A stretch of DNA of 64,000 nucleotides from positions 1,868,311 to 1,932,310 of the forward strand of contig NW_023503584.1 of assembly GCF_014529535.1 (NCBI RefSeq). The letters run 5' to 3'. The notes beneath the pieces are model-generated. The model was not told the origin of the DNA. It saw nothing but the letters and a program-made list of their open reading frames with translations, and did no database searches. Origin of the DNA: Bradysia coprophila (lineage: Eukaryota; Arthropoda; Insecta; Diptera; Sciaridae). Position 1 is the first letter of the stretch. Each line of letters opens with the position of its first letter. Below are positions 60,143 to 64,000 of this stretch, piece after piece. Made by a program: the position numbers and the translations under genes.

Positions 60143-60823
60143 TAGTAGGGGGGCATTTCGTCAAAAAAAGTGATTTGCCTTCCTATGGATTTTATAAAAA
60201 ATGTTTTGATGGGATTATTTTGAGTATTATTAGTAGTCAAAAAAACACTAATTAGAAAAATTCAAGGTCAACAAGGTTTTTTTAACAAACAAAATCTCAC
60301 CCGCCAATATAAAATCAGCGGTACAATATAAACACTTCATTTCTTCCATTATTTTCAACGGAGATTGTGTATAAAATATAAAATTAATTAAACAACACGA
60401 CATTTACGTGGAATCATCATCGAAAATTAAACTTTCGCGTACTTTGTCAACGTAGGTACTAGATTCGAAAAAACGATTCTTCTTCTTCTTCTACATATAC
60501 GTCGGTTCTTTATTCGTATGTACAAATGCACGCATGAATGAAGAACCGACGTATAGAAGAAGAAGAAGAATCGTCATTAAGTGCATCTTGTACATACGTT
60601 AACAAAGCTCGCGAACGTTCATATTTCGGATTCCACGTAAGTGTCGCGTTATTTAATTAATTTTATATTTTATATACAATCTCTGTTGGCGGTCGAAATT
60701 TTGTTTGTTAAAAAATTTCTAATTAGTGTTTTTTTGATTACTAATAATAATACTCAAAATAATCCCATCAAAACATTTTCGCTAATAATTTAGGATGGCT
60801 AGACACCAAATGCCCCTCTACTA
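60143..60823. mobile_element. Inverted-repeat element, 681 bp, with a central microsatellite hairpin
   Basis: Ends TAGTAGGGGGGCATTT / AAATGCCCCTCTACTA. Long imperfect mirrored arms include CCCATCAAAACATTTT, AATTAATTTTATATTTTATA and CGATTCTTCTTCTTCTTCT / AGAAGAAGAAGAAGAATCG around ACGTCGGTTCTT hairpin arms. TA dinucleotides at both ends allow a Tc1/mariner reading, but superfamily and TSD are unresolved. Confidence 0.75.
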
Positions 60824-61232
60824 ATTACAAATAGTTCCTAAATTGTCTCGAAAGTTCGTGCAGTGTTTAGTCTCATTTAATATTATGGAAGTTTTCACGA
60901 CCACTACATTCAAACTGGCATTCATTCAGCTATAGTGTACATTGTCCATCTGAATGGTACTTTGAATCTGTCACAAATCATGTACTGCTCTGCTGTACAA
61001 ATTCGGGACAAGTACATTTGTTAACGTAGCAGTATATTTGTTAACGTAACAGAACAGTAGTACATCTTAGCTGTACATAGTACTGTCATTACGTTCAAAA
61101 TTCAGCAATTACGTACAATATACAGATATGCTGAAAACTAATGTTCAGCTGTGTAGTAAAAAGAACTGCACGGGTACCATACCCAAATATTTTTTTTATA
61201 GGTGCGTCTCGTATAAAGGAGTATGGTAATAT

Positions 61233-61357
61233 ATATTATGCATCTGTTGCCAAGATTGGTATTTTGACGTGTAGGACATTATTGCCCTAGCCGAAGGCGT
61301 GGGCCATAATGCCTACACGTCAAAATAACAGTCTGGCAATAGGTGCATATCATATTT
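61233..61357. repeat. Hairpin-forming inverted repeat, 125 bp
   Basis: TTGGTATTTTGACGTGTAGG and CCTACACGTCAAAATAACAG are mirrored around CTAGCCGAAGGCGTGG, with outer CATCTGTTGCCA / TGGCAATAGGTG. Confidence 0.7.
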
Positions 61358-64000
61358 TATCTGTCGAGAACAGATATGTCGAGATAAACAAAAACTCCCT
61401 AGAGGGATAAGCTCGAGATTATCGTTCTAGACAGATAATACACTGTTAGTGCACTATATCCATACACACACACACACTAAATACTACACAACGACCACCT
61501 ATGCAAGAACGCTAATTTGACCAGATTAGACCACATTTTGAAGTGTAATCTTCAAAAATATCAAAGCTTAATTTAATGGCGCTGCGTCTCCCGTTTGCCA
61601 CTCAAAGTTTGTTGTTGTTTTTCCTACTCGTTTAGTATCAGTTTCAACGATGAAATGAGATAACTGTAAAATCATTATTGAATGGGCGATATTTTTAACC
61701 AGCAAACAATTGATAAAAAAAAATCTGGAAAATCCGATTTTCACTTTGATTGACATTAATTTGAGTGTTTTACTGTGTACAAAAACGCTAACCAAATGTA
61801 TTGTTATTTTGACCTATAAAAGTCGACGTCATTATCATAAATTTATTTGTATTGCATTGTTTGAGAGGTTTTTTACGAGACTTTTTATTTGTTGAAATCG
61901 ATGGTTCGGTGGTATGATGTTATACAATTTATATATCAACTTCTCCACAGCCAAAATCAATCTATTGTCGAAAAGCTTTTTTTTTACATTCAGAAATCTG
62001 AAATCGAATTATAATTTCCGTTTCAATGGAAATATTTTTGGCAATAAGAAGCAGTTTCCTTCCTTATTGTTTCTTTTATAGTATAACATAAATCGAGGCA
62101 TATATTAGAAGGTTGATATCTCTTCTACAAACGACTAGTCATCTTCTATTGACCAAAGACGTTCTTACTAAAATGTCATCGCTATGGACAGCATACAGGA
62201 ACGTGTGGGTCACTATAAACATATATAGTATAAGTCAACGTAATTTGAATGGAACAGTGAGTACACTAGGTCAATTGATGCATGGCCTCCCACACTAGGG
62301 TGAAGGTTTTGGGTTCACATTGCTACAAAAAAGAGATAAGTTTTTTTATGCCAAAGGTTGAGATAAATCCAATGAGAAACAACCAACAGATATAGGGAAG
62401 AAGCAGAACACTTTCACAGGACAGACGTAATCTACCCACTGGATTTTGTAATTGCAAATACGTAACACGATATCTGTTTTACAATTTTTCATAGTCGATT
62501 TCCTCAAGTTGTCGCCTGAGAGTAAATACGAAACTTTCACTGGGGCAAATTTCCCTTGAATGCAACAATAACAGGAGTGTCGGCCCAAAAATTCAACGAA
62601 GTGTTTGACGTATGGTACCATATGTCAGAATTTGCATAGACCAGATGACATACGGTTTTTGCGTTTTTGTCACCTGGGAATCATTTTTATATACAAATTT
62701 CAACCTAATTTCAGATTCACCACATGAAACCTCACAAACAGCGACTATGCAAATTTTTTACTTTTATAAAATACGCAGCTCAGAAAAGAGTAGGAAATAG
62801 GATTCAAAGTTTTTAACTCTGTCGACTAAGCGAACTATCTATGAACAGCGTTCATTGAACACGCTGTTCACATTGTGTATGAAAATTGGGAAAATACCCT
62901 TGTGAGATTACGCAATTCTCTTCGGATGAATTTAAATTGAAATTTTACACAAGAAATGAATTCATTAGAAGCGAAAGCAAACGGAATTCGCGTGTCCTCA
63001 GGCTTATATATGACTTGGCCATACCTTGTCTTTTACCTTCATTGAAACAAAAAAAAAATTAACCCCACGATATCCTTGCGTACCGAATTCTCACCTAGAA
63101 AAAATTGCTGGCATTTTTTCCATCCGCTATAAATAGCAAATCAAAATTTCTCAAAACTCTGTGTAAAAGGAAATATGAATTAATTTACATGTTTATTCGA
63201 GTGAAATATTTCTATCGTCAAAAAACTGACTTGCGTCGAGCCCCCCTTTATCTCTCAATGTTCTGGTGAAAATTAATTAATTTATTGAAGAAACGAAAAA
63301 GACAAATAGAACCCAGGTTTAGCCTGGAATGCTGCAAAGATGTGACACAAATTTTATTTTCGTACCAGCAGTCACTTCGTCTCCATTCGCACTGTTTATT
63401 TATAAACCAAAACATAGATTCGATTCTTTTTTCTACTTATTTTCATATTAGTTTCGAAATTCCTATTATAATTCCATTTACCCGAGAGAAGCATATTATG
63501 TTTCATTGCATTATGTGGAATAACGAAACATACGAATGAATAAAGTTACACCGAATACCAACGCTTCATGTTGGGTTCATTCATGTTGTTGTACCATAAA
63601 GTTTATCATATTTTATCTTTTGTTGTCAGAGTCTCAAAAGTCGAAAATATCGGTAAGTGTGAGTCGAACATATATGCCTTTTTAACGTAACGAAACTCAA
63701 AGCCAATGTTTTGGTATACATATTGTGGTACATCATGTACACACCGGAGCCAGAACACTATTATACACAGCAATGACGTCAAAGATCACAAAATGATTTT
63801 TTGATCAGCAAAAGCGAAAGGAAAAGCTCAAAGACATTTATTATTATTATGCGCTGTGTTATGAATGCTGGTGTGAGTGTTTCTGTGAGTTTTATTTAAA
63901 ACAACACAGTGTCTTTACATATGGACAGAATAAAATGTGAATAACTATACGCTGCGCGAAATGAACTTATATGTTGGGTATAATATACCTCTATATGAAT
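61358..64000. other. Intergenic, no gene seen
   Basis: AT-rich; an (AC)n run at 61462-61477 and a 27-bp palindrome at 62841-62867 (GAACAGCGTTC ... GAACACGCTGTTC). ORFs such as 63285-63539 are unrecognised. Confidence 0.5.

Larger units (their letters stand above)
58961..61206. repeat. Possible composite element with GCACCTATAAAAA ends
   Basis: CACGCACCTATAAAAATTTT at 58963 is mirrored by AAATATTTTTTTTATAGGTGCG at 61182-61203. Just inside each end is a direct copy of TGTACAAATTCGGGACAAGTACATT plus GTTAACGTAGCAGTA (59016-59065, 60993-61035). The interior holds a tRNA-like segment and the foldback 60143-60823. It may be a single 2.2-kb element or chance juxtaposition; no TSD was resolved. Confidence 0.35.

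Overview
The window reads as animal nuclear DNA, most likely from an insect and probably a dipteran. It is AT-rich, has spliced genes with very short introns (62-67 nt with GT/AG ends), arthropod-type retroelement debris and a very high density of short inverted-repeat transposons. A lower dipteran such as a fungus gnat or midge is my inference from this texture; no marker gene fixes the species. There are no operons, rRNA genes or CRISPR arrays.

Only one gene is clearly identifiable. At 3458-4884 on the minus strand there is an intact four-exon gene for a 272-residue dienelactone-hydrolase-family enzyme. It has a likely secretion signal and a complete Cys-Asp-His triad, and a 303-bp hAT-type element sits in its first intron. 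A second candidate at 8188-9467 on the plus strand is a small spliced gene for a leucine-rich, probably coiled-coil protein that I do not recognise. A short ORF at 35674-35904 may be a gene relic.

The rest is gene-poor and shaped by mobile elements. Several can be delimited to the base by target-site duplications (TSDs). hAT-like elements with 8-bp TSDs lie at 676-1438, 4372-4674, 16488-16680, 48464-48841, 53780-54142 and 54378-55633. TA-flanked miniature elements lie at 3187-3295 and 57826-57949, with a possible third at 10325-11317. Large foldbacks lie at 11572-12275 (arms of about 324 bp), 15053-15886 (289-bp arms, each with a tRNA-like segment, 14-bp TSD) and 60143-60823.

The region 52150-56060 is a layered graveyard. 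A decayed non-LTR retrotransposon has been split by a hAT-like transposon that carries its own broken transposase-type ORF, then by a 363-bp foldback, then by a 1.26-kb hAT-like element. The order of insertion can be read from the TSDs.

A roughly 210-220-bp miniature family with a conserved core (GAAGTA-AAGATTT) recurs at least a dozen times across the window and is the most abundant repeat seen. I found no multi-gene system. The most unusual items are the foldback element with paired tRNA-like segments and the nested insertions.
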